A DNA stretch of 64,000 nt from Polytrichum commune (GCA_950295325.1 OX485805.1:14991501-15055500); one strand, 5' to 3'. Numbered from the stretch's first letter, positions 44,915-57,590 are shown. Made by a program: numbers and translations. Notes: a model not told the origin generated them from the letters alone.

Positions 44915-45241
44915 AGTAGTCAGACACGTGTCCAATAAACATACGGTAGTAGGCTCCTGCCAAATTATTTGCGTTTCCAAATTCGCTCCCGCCACGCCCG
45001 CGTCTAACGCGCACAGTAATAAAAGAAAAAGAAATCTCTCCTCCCAACAAATCTATGGGTGTGCTAGATTCTAGGTCCTCTCTAACCCTCCAATCTACCA
45101 TAAACGAAGATTTTAGAGACAGTCCCTCGCTCTCTGTCTCCAAATCCTTCATTGCTGTCTGTGCTCGTTCCTCTTCTCGTCTTCTTCGCTATCTTCTTCA
45201 CCTACCGTCTTCGCCCCCGAAGCAGAAGAAGATTAGTGACA
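44915..45241 (+). promoter_or_regulatory. Promoter and CT-rich leader of the Gly-rich gene
   Basis: This copy of the array abuts the coding start. It has a G-box in an ABRE-like setting (ACACGTGTCC, near 44924), which the upstream copies have as GACATGTGTCC, AACACGGGTCC or GACATGTCC, so only this one keeps CACGTG. A CT-rich leader (TCCCTCGCTCTCTGTCTCC, 45122-45141) leads to the ATG at 45242. The frame is open upstream to an ATG at 45152, but the family begins at the later one. Confidence 0.6.
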
Positions 45242-47076
45242 ATGAGGGACGACGACAACAAGCCCTTCATCTGGAGGCTGCCCAAGCTGCAAACCGCAGA
45301 CTGGGGCAAGATGGGCCCAGCTTTTGGCTACGGCATCGGATGTGGCCTTGGCGTGGGCGCAGGCATCGTGGGAGGTCCGTGTTCCCTCTTCCTACCTTCC
45401 TTCCTTCTTTCTTAGAAACGACATGCACAAATTCATTGTCTGTGAAGAAGATTTGAGATGCATCCATGCATCTCTTAAGGTGACTTAAGGAGAATTCGCC
45501 CCTGCCGTGCCCTGCCCTGCTGTGTCAGCAATTGGGTCGGTTGCTGTGTGTGCATGCATTGGCAATGTTGTTTAGATGTCCAAACACAATTTCTGGGTGA
45601 ATTTCTCAAATTGAGAAGTTGTGTGGGTTCCGGGTGCGGTTTCCGGAATTGGGTGTGTGGAGTTTCATCCCAAGAACCACAATTACTCACATATCCTCGA
45701 CATGTAGAGTAGGAGAGCGATTGAAAGAAAAGGGCACGAGTGTTGAGTTTTCTTCATATGGCGACAATGGCAAGTGTCCTCGGTTTTCTTTTTATGTTTG
45801 GTTGAGGAATTTCGAAATCCAAGATTTGCCGTGAGCGATGGATGTGCGTGGAAGGTCGAATTAAGGTTGAAACACGCGGTATGTAAAGTAGAAATTATTC
45901 GCCGGGTGCTCAGATCTGTAATGGGTGTTGAAAATCTTTGAATTGTTGTGCTGGTAACCTGCAAAAGCAAAAGCATAGATTGAGTAGCTTCCAGGTGTCT
46001 GAGAGAGCTGACTAAACAGGGGAATTTAAAATCGCAATAACTTACATATAATTTCCGCACATGGTTTGTACACCTTGCGACCACCATAAGCTCTTAATCT
46101 TTGTGATGATGATGATCATTTTTTGTTTCTTAAGCAAAGTTGCTTTGCGCGACTGGGGCGACCTATTGCATGGCCAATGGGGTTTATGTAGCAATCCATG
46201 TTCTTGGGGCCTTTTGTGACGCACATGAAGTTCACACCTGCACTTATAGTTGGAAGAGATTCATACCGGTAGTAATAAAACTTGGGCATGTGGTAAAATT
46301 GAAATGGTAAACCTCCACCTGGAAAGGTGATTTGGTCGTTGTGTTGCCTTTTAATAAAGGTGCTCACTATACAGTCAGAGCAACCGAACTTCCTCAAGTT
46401 CAGGGTTATGACGGTGTCGTTATGTCAAGTACACCGGTTGAGACGTCAGGAACGGATTTCATTGGAGGACCAGCTTTGAACATACAATTCTCTCTGGTGT
46501 CTGCTTCTCCTTTTATACTTGTTCTTTTTCTGGGTTCAGCCATATCTATCATTTCTCATGGTCAATCTTGCTACTGGGGTACAGGTGCAGGGCTTGGTCT
46601 AGGATTTCCTGGCTTACAGCTTGGATTCGGAGCCGGTGCTGGCTGTGGAGTTGGAGTTGGATTCGGTTATGGCTTGGGAAAAGGTCGAGCATATGACTAC
46701 GATCACACGTACAGCAATGTAGGAAGACTTCCCAGACGCAGCAATAGCGTCACAGGCTCCAGCGGGTGAGTCACAAGAATCGCAAATTTTTCCTCACCTT
46801 ATGCTGTTCAGAATATTGAAGGCTCAACACTTTAAAAATGAACGAGGTTACCTTTCTAGAACCATAGAAGAGATTAACGGATATATAGAAGGACCGCTTC
46901 ACTTGGCAGGTCACCGTTTGGGATTCAGAGGGAGGACCTGCTGTCTTGTCTAATCGTGGTTATTTCAATTTCATATTCGCAGGGCTGAGATTGGAGCTAT
47001 TCTTGATGACTTTGTCTCTGGTGTAAAGAGGGCATTGGATGGCATTCAAAGTGAAGATAAGAAGAGGAGGAGGTAG
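45242..47076 (+). CDS. Conserved plant glycine-rich small protein, 3 exons
   Basis: Exons 45242-45374, 46585-46765 and 46983-47076, GT-AG introns in phases 1 and 2, 135 residues. The N-terminus MRDDDNKPFIWRLPKL and the Gly-rich core, with GPAFGYGIGCGLGVGAG followed by GFPGLQLGFGAGAGCG and GVGFGYGLGKG (about 25-80), match a plant family of unknown function often annotated as glycine-rich or keratin-associated-like. Regular Gly spacing with small hydrophobics suggests packed transmembrane helices, as in TGD5-type lipid-transfer proteins of the chloroplast envelope; that link is inference. The C-terminus (about 105-135) is a charged helix, EIGAILDDFVSGVKRAL, ending in KKRRR. The 1.2-kb first intron holds nothing recognisable. 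Its promoter is the last unit of the repeat array upstream. Confidence 0.87.
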
Positions 47077-49282
47077 TACCTACTTGTTTGAGAACTAGGT
47101 CTTGTATTGAAATCTCTCATGTGTCAGTTTCTCTGTATCACGTTCATGATCAGGAACTTTAGTCTTTTCTCCTTGAACATATCCGAGAAAGATGTGGTTT
47201 GAACTTAGAATCTTGATTTGACACCAATTAGTCCCAATGTAAATGATTCTCTTGTGTACATGCAGAGCCACTGGTTCTGTGGTTAAAGTATTGCAAATTT
47301 GCAACTTGTTCAATTAGCCTCTGTCTTTAGATTCTCAGTCTGGGCCATGTTATCAGGAGTTGTTCACAAGAGAGTAGAAGCTTTTACTTAAATCTAAACC
47401 CTCAACAAATTGCATTTGACAATAATGGTGCAATTTCAGTGGTTATGTGCTTTAGGTTCTCTTGAGTTTGACGCCTCTGTTGGATTTCTTCTTTGACATA
47501 GATGTTTGTTGACAGGATCCAAGTGGATACTGAGAATAAATTGTATGTACACAGCGGGTCATCTTGAGTCTACAATCAGTTAGATTGTGATGGTTTCTTT
47601 CTTCAATTGAATATTTGTATGAAGCCCCTCTCTTGAGGTGTTCATTGGGTCATCTGCTCCTAAGTACCCAAGATGTTGCAGATCATGTATGCGCTAAGTT
47701 CAGAAGCATGCAACAAAGTTACTTGCTCATTTCACATTCTTAGAGATTATATGAGTCTATAGAGCACACCAGTCATTTCAGTTAAAGAATCTCCCTACCA
47801 CAGAAATATTGTTCACGCTTTGCAGAATGGGATATTATGATAGACTGCTATCAGTAATACTGATGTGGCATGTGGGGAGACATTCAGACGACATGTACTT
47901 TTTACAGATGTGAGAATTCCGCTCTCTTACCTGTTTCCCTGTTCTTATTCTGCAAAATTGAAGAGAGCTTTTTGTGAAAACATAGGCAGCTTGGCAGATG
48001 ATTAAGTCTACAACTGCAAATGAAATTGCTGAGTAGCTGATCACACTGGCCAGTTTTGACATCATCCCTTGGCATCTCGGGCTGTAACAGTGTGAAAAGT
48101 TGTGGACCAACACCTATTTTTTAACATAATCCCCAACAAATTCACGGCTAGAACCGGATAGAAAGTTTGGTGTGATCGGGGCATGAGTGACTGGAGTTCG
48201 TGCATGTTTTAAAAATGACTGATGTGCTCTATAAACTTATGCAAAAAGTACATGTCATCTGAATAAGGGAATTTTTTTTAAAAAAAATAAATAAATTATG
48301 TTGACGAATCATGTGGCACTGGACTGAACGCTTACCAGAGAAATATTCCCTAGAGTGGGTAGGAGATCAGGTTCCACAGAATCGTCTACTCCAAAAAGCA
48401 TTTGCTGCAATAAATTTGGCCCAAACGCCAAGATTCATGGCATTTTCCTCATTTCTAGTGTACAGTTGCCACAAACCTCTGATTATTTAACTATCATTCG
48501 CTTCATACACCTAGTTTGGCCACACTGATTGTCAGCGCAGGTTGCGCAGATTTAACTTTATCATATGCACATCGCTGCCTTGCTTGGCTTTGATAACTGC
48601 CAAATGGGAATGTAGGGAGTCTGTGTGGGCGGCCATTCCATCCAACCACAACCGGACAAGTTACACCAGTTTTCTGTGCGACTGTTGCTAAGTATGAGCT
48701 TCGAATCTCGGATGTGTTCAAGCAGCTATTACAAACTATGTGTCTGATGAAGGGATCCCGACTCAATTGAAATCATTATATAACTATCTCTTTTTTTGCA
48801 TTGCCCTCCAATTACTAGACATAGTGTGCAGGGATGGTCAGTTACACTTTCAAGCTTAAAGATTCTGACCTAATCAACTGTCCGAAATTTGCTTCCGGAG
48901 TATAAAGCATCTTTCCTATTTTCAATTCTTCATTTCACAAGCACAAGTCCTGGAAATAGCTTCAAAATGTCGGTCAAAGCTTGCTTGAAGATACAAGTGC
49001 ATTTATATCAAAATCGTGTCAATCCAAGGTAACCCACGGATTATGTTTCAATAATGAGATGTCTGTCAGTCCGATGCTGAATAGAGTATTTGGAAGTGGC
49101 TAAAAAAATTACAGCGGATGGCTTGAACAAAAACCACCCATTCAAAATTGAAGGGGCCTATTCGCGATGGTGATGATGATGCTCAGATTTTAACTACGGA
49201 AGTTGCCTCTCTCCAAGTGAATGGAGGAATATTGAATATCATTTCCTATAATTCATCCGCTAACTACAGAGTGGAGTTCTTC
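47077..49282. other. Intergenic between Gly-rich and WRC genes
   Basis: The 3' UTRs of the convergent genes lie at the two ends. The R3 repeat is at 48039-48177. A minus-strand frame of 87 codons near 48503-48766 looks slightly protein-like but has no family motif. No other gene is supported. Confidence 0.5.
48039..48177 (+). mobile_element. Small repeat R3, copy 2 (GATCACAC ends)
   Basis: 139 bp starting GATCACACTGG and ending TTTGGTGTGATC, so its ends are inverted repeats. Shares most of its interior with 20507-20648 in the opposite orientation. Confidence 0.65.
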
Positions 49283-52044
49283 TCACAGTAGAGATTTCAA
49301 GGACTTCGCTTTGATAAACTTTCGACGTTTCTGGTCGGGCGACTCGTCATCAGAAATTGGAAAATCTCCAGGAATTTTCACTGCTTTCGGTCTTGTCCAT
49401 GGCTTCTTATTATCATCACCCTGCTGCTGCATATATCTAGAGGGAAAATTCCCAGCTGCTGCGACAGCATTCGGCTTCCCGAATTTGGCTTTGGCACTCT
49501 TCCTGCGCATTTCCGCTCTCCGAATCTGGTCTCGATGGTAATTGCAAAGAGCAAATCCCGCTTCCGCAGGCCGAGAACACCTCCATCCCTTCCCATCATC
49601 CCGATTGCATTGAGGTTGGCTCTGATCCACCACAGGGCTGGCCTTCTTGTTGAATCCAGAAACTCTTCCACTTACAACAGTAGCTCTGACTCTCTTTCCC
49701 AAGTTCCTGTGACCTGTCTCGCCATTTTGTTGTGTCCGCCGACTAGAATCCGGAGCAGATGACCCAAACCTCCGCGAGGGTTTCACTAACATACCAGAAG
49801 AGGAGGATTGTAACTTCGATTGGCTCTTCTGGAGGTTTTGCAGCTGCCGTGCGGCCTCAATCATGCCTATGCTGGAATTAACCGCTTTCTCGCTGACGCC
49901 ATAACTTGAGTCTTCCTTAATTGGAAAGTTTCTATGCATAATGTATCTAGAGGCATCCTTTACGAAGTATCTCCCACGCTCTTCGCGTTGTATGAAGACC
50001 GCGCAATTGCGGAAGGCTTTCGCTACCTGCACGATGAGTCTTTCCCCCCCTTCGGTGCACAGCCCTGGTAACCCTTGCTCGTTGATCCTGGCGACTGCCT
50101 CCCGTGCAGTCAGACCTGCGTTACCGGATGCGGAGCACACATGGTGCAAGGTTTCTATAAGTGAAATGGTCTGATCTTGGATGTCCATGGCAGATGCTGC
50201 TGGTCCTCCTCCTTCGCAGCAATTTGCACCACTTGTGATCATCGCCTTCGGACTCTTTTTCATGGTGGATTCTGCGTCCGCGGGCTCTGCTGGAACCTTC
50301 CTTTCGGTCGAACCGATATCTGGTGTGCACATCACGTTAACATGTTAACATTTCCTTCCTCAGGTTTCTTAACATCACCCAAACTTCAATTCCACTGAAT
50401 TTTAATCCTAACGGAGGACCTGTCCAGCATGGAGGAGTAGCTGCAGACCCTATAATTATATGGTCGCCTGATGATTTCTCCCTCCACAACATGAATGACA
50501 GTAGTAAAGACATGATTCATTGTACAGAACGAATTTCGAAATTTTCGAGACACCCTAAGTTTACGGTGGCATCTAGCAGAAGAGAGATGGACATACACAA
50601 ACAAACGCAGCAGTTTCATCGTGGAGGGTGTCAAGGTTTTAGTTCGGCTAGATAGAGGTCCTGAAGACGTGAGACTGAAGCCTCCTGAAAACATCAAAAC
50701 CTATTATTCCAAACACCTTGCTGCTTGAAGCGTCGATTTACGCTTGTAACTCGCTCATGTCAGTGGTTCAACCTTACCCTGAAATCTCAAGTGAAGAACA
50801 TGGTATCGGGAAATACCTGTTTGATGCGTGACCGAACCCTCCTTTCCACCATTGTCAGCTGAACACCTGCTAAACACTAACAACTGTCATCAGCCACGAG
50901 AACTCCCACCAGCACCTGACGAAGCCCGCTATGCATTTGATTATTCTGCAGTACTACGCCAAAAGAAAGGCGCGCGCACACACACAAGTAGCCTAAGAAA
51001 GAGCGAGCCCACAACAGTATTCGCCTCCTCGCCTAAAGGAGGTCTGGCATGTAATAACTCCCCATCGCGATAGTAGCGAGCCGCTCACAAATTTACACAT
51101 CCAGCATTGAAGTGGCAGGAATAGGCAACAATGCCGTGACAGCAGCAGCGACAAATTGATCATAAGTGACGATCGTTGCGGACATGACGACGACGTACCT
51201 GCTCCTCCTCCATTGATCATCATGTTCTAGATTGCTGCTGGTCACTGTAGACGACGTACCGTTTGCATGCTCCTGCGCACAACAAAATCAAATCACCAGT
51301 CACCAACCTGTCTATCAATCATCAGCCAATATACACAGCTCCCCGCGCCACCTCTTATCTAGAACCAATTAATTACCAACCCACAGACCAGTCTCACACA
51401 CACGCTCCCCGCACCAAAACAGCAACACCATGCTCAATTATTCTCTCCCGACATCATCCCCACATGATTCCCAAGATTGGCATAATCCCCGCATCCCGTA
51501 AGTAACTAGCCCCGCTACACTCGCCGATTCCCGCACTGATTTCATCATCCCCTCAGTGACATGAACAGTCCATAATTAATTAACCTCCACAACCAACATA
51601 TTACTTCCCATACACCCACGACTACCCCCGGCACCCACCCCACACACAGAATTCTCGTGCAGACCCACAAAGCGGCCAATCCGCCGCTACTTCTAAGGTC
51701 CACAGCCATACCATCCCATCCCCTCCCTCCCCAGGCATCAATCAGCATCCATCGCCGAAATAATTCCTGAATAACACGTTACATACCAGTGATGCAGCCT
51801 TAGCAGTCAGCAACAGGTCCGCGTCTCCGGTCCTCCCATCTTCTCCACCACCCACCCCTACTGAACCTCCCCCAATATTGTCCTCCTGTCTCCCGCTAAA
51901 CCCCAAATTTTCCACACGCCCCTGCGGGCTGCGATTCACCCCACAAGCAGTAGCACCTGAGTGCAGGTTGGTCGCCGCCTGTTGCTGCTGCTGCAAGGTG
52001 CGGACCCCATCCGTCTGACATCGGGGCCCTTTGCGGATCCTCAT
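49283..52044 (-). CDS. WRC-domain nuclear protein with MRIRK first exon
   Basis: Main exon 50332-49283 (349 codons from the first ATG). A WRC zinc-binding domain at about 242-266 (Cys242, Cys252, Cys263, His266; core DDGKGWRCSR) is the DNA-binding/nuclear module shared with growth-regulating factors. An N-terminal helical region at about 50-127 (LIETLHHVCSASGNAGLTAR, EAVARINEQGLPGL, then RYFVKDASR) looks like a HARE-HTH/winged-helix fold; this is inference. There is no QLQ domain, so it is not a classical GRF. The tail is basic (DQKRRKFIKAKSLK). A separate exon, 52044-51787 (86 codons, donor CTG then GTATGT), starts MRIRKGPRCQ and has ACGVNRSP, both as I recall at the start of plant WRC proteins, so I place it as exon 1. 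Phases show that a small middle exon or another junction is still missing. If the gene starts at 50332 instead, 52044-51787 would be leader. Confidence 0.72.
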
Positions 52045-52330
52045 AGTGGGAGGTGAATAATGGAAGGTGAAGAGATTGGGCAGATGGGAAGGAACCCTGG
52101 TGCGCGTTGGGAATGGCGAGGGAAGGCAAGCGAGGAAGCGAGCGCGAGCGAGCGGAGAGAGAGAGAGGGAGAGAGAGAGAGAGCTGCAAAGGCTGCAGGT
52201 ACAAGGGAGGGATTGCGAGAGGAAGGCAAGGGAGGGGGAGGGAGGGAGGGAGGGGGGGGGGGGGGGACGGGTGGGTGGCAGGTTTGAGAGCGGGTGGCCG
52301 GGGACAGACAGAGCGGTGTGCGGGGTGGGC
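52045..52330 (-). promoter_or_regulatory. CT-rich leader of the WRC gene
   Basis: On the minus strand this is strongly CT- and C-rich (CTCTCTCTCTCCCTCTCTC near 52160-52185, C15 as G15 at 52252-52266). It sits directly before the MRIRK exon. Open frames on both strands here are long only because the sequence lacks stops; they are proline/serine or glycine/arginine monotony. Confidence 0.55.
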
Positions 52331-53241
52331 ACGGGTGGGCTTCGCGGGGGGACCGGGCCTCCCCCACCCTCCGATTGCTATGTCTATTGCTTTGTCGTCC
52401 ATTTCTCATCCGTCTTTCATTCACTCTGCCATCCTTCCTTCCTTGTTGTGTTCGCAATCTCCACTTCATTCCTTGCCATTCGTGGATTATTGTGGTGCGC
52501 TTTCAACTCCATGGATAAATTTGGTTGTTGGATTACATTTGGATTATTCTTTTTGCATTTGGTTCGTAATTATGAGTTGTTTTGAGTTTCAAAATCAAGG
52601 TTAAGATGCAAAACTTATGTGAAGTTAATGCATGTTTAGGTGAGGAGGAGGTTGGGGTTGGGCAGGCTAGACAGATGACATGGATTGATGGGAGGACATG
52701 GATGGGTCTCATGGTGGGGTCAGGCCTCCATGCCCTTCGATTAGGTATTGTTACCATGCCCACCCCAGGGTGAGTCGTTGCTCCTGGGCAGTAGGATGAA
52801 TCTCTCTTGATAGGAAAGTGCATCTCGTTATGAAATTTACCCACTACCAATAAGCATTTCTCGTCCTGCTCACAATAACCTCAATGGATGTAACATATTG
52901 CGGTTTCGCCTATGCATACAAGAATGACTCCCACTGGCATGGCCTAGTCGTTGGTCCTAGTGTGGGCATGGTATATGTCTACTACCTTGTCGCTCATTTC
53001 TCATTTGTCTTTCATTCACTCTAAGCAACCGAAGCATCCTTCCTTGTGCACTTTATCGGCACTAGTTTCATTGAGATTTGTGGATTCATTTGTGCATGGA
53101 CAATTATGGTTATTGGATCGGATCTGCCATTGATGAATGTAAACTAGCAAGTGGAATGGTGAGCAAGTAATATGTTTACAAATTTGGTTTGCTTTGTTGT
53201 GTATGTTTGTATGTACAACGTGTGAGTAATTGGAGGCATGT
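52331..53241. other. Intergenic, no gene
   Basis: A decayed pair of CATTTCTCATCCGTCTTTCA-type words (52402 and 52996) hints at a local duplication of ~590 bp. No supported gene. Confidence 0.4.
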
Positions 53242-53990
53242 GGGTGCAAGCATGGTTAAGTAGACCAAAATAGTGCTCTAGTATGTTGAAACCAATTTAT
53301 TTTTTAAATTTGGGTCAAAGGCCTAAAAGTAGTAGCAAAGTGTTGTTTAAATTGGATTTTTTTTCATGATGACCTCTAATGTTGTGTTAAATACTCAAAC
53401 ATAGAATATGAAGTTGAGATCTTCAAAACTTTATTATTCAAAATGATATTGGAAAACACATGGTTGGATCTGGTTTTGAATGTAAATTTCAGGACCTTAA
53501 ATATTTTGAAGTTGGATTTTTTTCATATACCTTGAATTCAATATATACTTGAGGTCTCAAGAGGCATAACACCTATGCCGCATCACGGACATTCGTGATC
53601 AGCATTAGGCTAACGGGCTCACATTTACATTGGTGCCTTGCTACGGACGTTATTTTTTCTTTTCTTTTTCTACTTGAGGTCATCATCTTAGAAATATGTA
53701 GAAACCCATCAATTTTATTTTATTTTATCATATTTCAAATTAATTTCAGACAAGTATTTGTTCAATATCACCTACTTGCAAACCATTTATACAACTTTCT
53801 AAAGTATGTAGACTTTTCTTGGATTTATTTTTTGTAATCATAAATTTCTTGGCTTTGCAAATCAATATGTTTTTTACATGTCTAAGATTTTTTTTCGTCC
53901 CAAAATTCAAAGTTAGTGTATACTTTTGAATCACTTTCACTTGAACCTCGGCAAGGATCAAGTTTAGTCCACTCTACCATACTTGCACCC
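53242..53990 (-). mobile_element. TIR element X, copy 2, carrying a SINE-like insert
   Basis: Reverse-orientation copy of 33161-33765 with the same GGGTGCAAG(C/T) inverted ends. It is 144 bp longer because of the retroposon at 53557-53670 and its duplication. Flanks ATGT and GTGT match at three of four bases. Confidence 0.75.
53557..53670 (+). mobile_element. SINE-like retroposon S1, copy 2 (11-bp target duplication)
   Basis: 114 bp between perfect 11-bp repeats TACTTGAGGTC (53546-53556, 53671-53681). The uninterrupted target site is visible in element X copy 1 (near 33470). It is 5'-truncated relative to copy 1 and ends in TTATTTTTTCTTTTCTTTTT. Its central hairpin ATCACG/CGTGAT replaces ATCTCGG/CCGAGAT of copy 1 with a paired change. 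Confidence 0.75.
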
Positions 53991-56744
53991 GTGTGTCAAT
54001 TTGTTTTAGGCAACAAAGGTTTCATAATCATGGAGAGATATTAGGGTTTAATATTCCGTTTTTATGTACTTTCTCATGCATCTACTAAATTTGAGTAAAT
54101 TGGGTCAATTGAGCATATGTGGGTTGTTTAAAGTCCCGAAAGATTGACTATTGGAAGTGTTTGTCTTGGTAGGATGTAATATGGAGACATATGGGTAATG
54201 GTCGTTTTTTTGTGTATACAAAGTGGCATATTTGTGGTGTTCACTTTCAATGTTATGTTTCAGACTTCTAGTGCAACCATTTGTTTGAGGTTGAAGGGGG
54301 GGGGCAATAGGAGATTGCATGGCCAATGAGGTGGAAGGGTATTGGTAGGATAATTTTGTCTTTTGCAAGGCCGCATGTGCTAATTTGCATGCTTCATGAT
54401 TATCAAATTATTTGTACAATTATTGCGTACAAAATCTACATTGATTTGCTTTGGTGTGTTGCTTGTTGATTATTAAAAAGGATTGTATTGATGAAGAGTT
54501 TATTTGGGTGGATGTATTGGGAAAAGGGTCTCCAACAAGGTTATTGAGGAGGTAGATGTTGTTGCGTCTCTCTCTCTCTAGAGAGATAGATATGTTTGGT
54601 GTGTTCAATGGCAAGAGAAAATGTGATTAATATTGCACATAGGATGTATAGGTAATATGGGAGTTTAGCACAATAGGCATTCTTAAAGAGGCCATAGAAT
54701 ACGATGGATCCGTCAATGAGGTCATTTCCATCATTATCTAGAGGGGTGCATGAACTATCAATGGCATAGGATTGTTTTGGTGCATACTTTAGTGAATATA
54801 CATGGATTAAGTCTCACCCATCTTATAGCCACCCAAGCATTAATTTAATCACATACCGTACATTACAAGAGTCACCGTTGCTTGTGATTTTTGCCCAGGG
54901 AGTGCACTATTCAAGTACTGTATTTATACACGTGGGTGCACAAAAGGGGTATTATTTAAAACAAGCATGTACAAAATGTACGTACAAGAGACATATTGCT
55001 ATTAAGCAAGAAGTAGATATACATGAGGCTATAGAAAAATATATGTAAAGTACGCATTTACGCGTTTACGCGTTCAAGTCAGACCTGGACCAAGAATCAT
55101 GTGTTTTTTCATCCACTAAGTAACGACTTTATAACTAAAAATCTATGATTTGATATTATACATATAATAGGGCCATATTTTTGCATTTCCAAACATTTGT
55201 ACACATGTTATATACAATTTCTGTATTTGTTTTTGGACCCTTGTGTATGTATGGAAATGTATTTTGAAGCAATGAGATTTGTAAGTATATTGCTTGATTT
55301 TAGCAAAAATAAAATGTATACAGGGGTATTTTAATAAGGGGCATGCACGCACGTGATGCTTGGTTTTAATGAATAGTGCACTCCCTGGGGATTTTTGCAT
55401 CACTTCGTCTTTGATTATTAAGGCAATATTGTCTACATTCATACCCTCCCTCATCTAATCCTCGTCACTTTTAAGCTTTGTCACATCATATGCAACGTGT
55501 TTTGGATGATGTCACTAGGTTAATACTCAATTGTGCTCATACTTTGTTGACTATGAAACTGACCAATCAATTTCCTCAAATGTGAGAGTTTATTTTGACA
55601 TTATTTTGTATATACATATGATGAAGGGGCGTTCTTAAATTCCATGGTGGTATTGAAGTCAGCTTGAGGAGGAAGAGCAATCTCCATTAGTTTATAGTAC
55701 AATTGATCTCCCATACATATGGAAACTTGTATTAAATTCTTATACAAGTCTAAATACTATGCATTGTTTGAGTCCCTATCTTTCGTCCACCACCTCCATG
55801 TCCATGACCTTCCCTTCATCTCAAATGTTGCATTGTAAAATGAGTCCAAGGTGGGTTTTTTCCTCAACAAGAACCCATGTCATGCAACTGACACAAAATT
55901 TTAAGAATGTGAACGCAGGAGAATGTTCATACAAGTTCTCATCATAGCGCACATGGCTTGCTATGAAAGTCTGAGTTTTGTTTTCGTTCCCTTACCATCC
56001 CCAACTCCATATCCCCTACCTAAGGACTTGAAGATTTCAAAAGTGTTATGGCACAACATTAGAAGCCATCGTCTTCCCATGCAATGTATACAAAAAAATA
56101 AAATACATTGTTTCGAACATAATTTGTTTATTTTTTTATCAAACCCAAGAATTCAAGAAGCAACCATAACATTAATCAACATCATGGCTCACTTCTAGCC
56201 TAAAATTACCCATAACTCTCTTACTGACCATGCTGACACTACTAATATTCTCATTGTGTTGCAGTATATTCTCAGCATCTTTGCAGCAAAGCTCATGGCC
56301 CACCCAACTCCCCAACTCTACTAGATAATACTATGGTATTCCTAGGACATGCAATGGAATAACACAAGACATACATTTAGGTCCGGCATTTAGTTTCCGG
56401 AATGATCAGATACAAGAAAGAGGGTTTGGCAATGTATGCATGAGCATGGTTTAGTACCGGACAAATCCTACATGTGTTTAAATGTTTGTCATTTCATTGA
56501 TGATTACGGAGAATCTTAGCAGTCCAACATTAAGGTTGCCTCTTTAGGAAGCAAAAGTGTGGCTAGAACCCTTTTCCTTTTAACTTTGAAAAGAAATTGA
56601 CATTCTAGAGTAATCAATCACTTGAAAGCACCTTACCGTAGTCACTAAGGTAGATGGGTCTCAAATGGTTATCTTTACCAAATAGCCAATGAAACACACG
56701 ATTAGTATGGGAAGGTTTTGCACATCCAAATTGAGGTTGTAGCC
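53991..56744. other. Intergenic, no gene
   Basis: About 2.7 kb of AT-rich sequence. The longest frame (minus, 55143-55454) has no family features. No transposon boundary was found. Confidence 0.5.
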
Positions 56745-57060
56745 ATTTTCCTCGTTACTTTTTTGGACTCGTATGAAATTCATGTTCATTATCAAAGTGA
56801 AGATTCTTGTGCTCATGAAAAGGTTGTATAAGCTCTCCCCCCCCCCCCCCCCGGCGCGTACCTGAAGTATGTTGACTACTAAACCTAGAATGATTACCAT
56901 TTTATTTTAGAAAACATGTGGACCGATTTCTTTTGAACTTGCACCTTTTTGGTATCCGGTTTTGGAGCCACACCAAACCACATACCACTCAAATATAGGA
57001 TTTTTATTTAAGATAAGTAACCGAATTAGGCACGTCTACCTTATGCTATGACAATGCTCA
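56745..57060 (+). repeat. Repeat Y, copy 1 (second copy 61245-61520)
   Basis: Shares with 61245-61520, in the same orientation, TTATCAAAGTGAA, a poly-C run (16 C at 56837-56852 here; 11 C there), CCTAGAA...TTATCAT, TTTGGTATCC, ACTACTCAAATATAGG-like and GTCTACCTTAT. A partial relative occurs near 60600-60760 and the last third also near 38085-38215. Likely a piece of a larger transposon family. Confidence 0.6.
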
Positions 57061-57590
57061 TATGTTTCAACCAACACTTTAAGCTATTGGATATACATAT
57101 GGCTATGTGGTTCGTATAAGAAAATACATACATGTTTATATTAGCCTTTGGGCTAAACTTATAAAGAAAGAAAACAAATTTTTAGCCTCATTTGAATATT
57201 TGATGAATATTTAAAGTCAAAACCACTAGCTTTCTTGAACCGATCCCTAGGCCCTGTGTGTGATAACCTTGCATATGATGAGGGCTCCCACCTTCATTGC
57301 CTAGAACCAACACAAGATTGCCCAGTACCAACACAACATAGTGGGGTACTAGACCCAAGCTAGATCAAAGCCCAACCACCTCCATGATCCCACCAGGTTC
57401 GGTTGTAAAACAATCCCCCTTGCATCCCGGGTACCAAACCCCTTGCTGCCCATACCCACCCCCCTTTGTACCCATAACCGACCCCCTTGGCTTTGTGGGC
57501 CTACCTCCTTCGTTTTATGGCCTTGGACTGCTCCCCCCGGGGCCTGAATAGAATGCTTAGAATAGGCATTGGCAAGCCACCCTAAACCTG

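Noticed and set aside
45152-45241. In-frame upstream extension of the Gly-rich protein with a hydrophobic start (MLSVLVPLLVFFAIFF)
   Set aside because: It falls in the CT-rich leader, where T-rich codons give Leu/Phe by composition, and family members start at the later Met. It could still be used as an alternative start.
51896-52604. Long Pro/Ser-rich and Gly/Arg-rich frames on both strands
   Set aside because: All arise from the CT/GA-rich leader, which lacks stop codons; no domain features. Only the MRIRK exon is kept.
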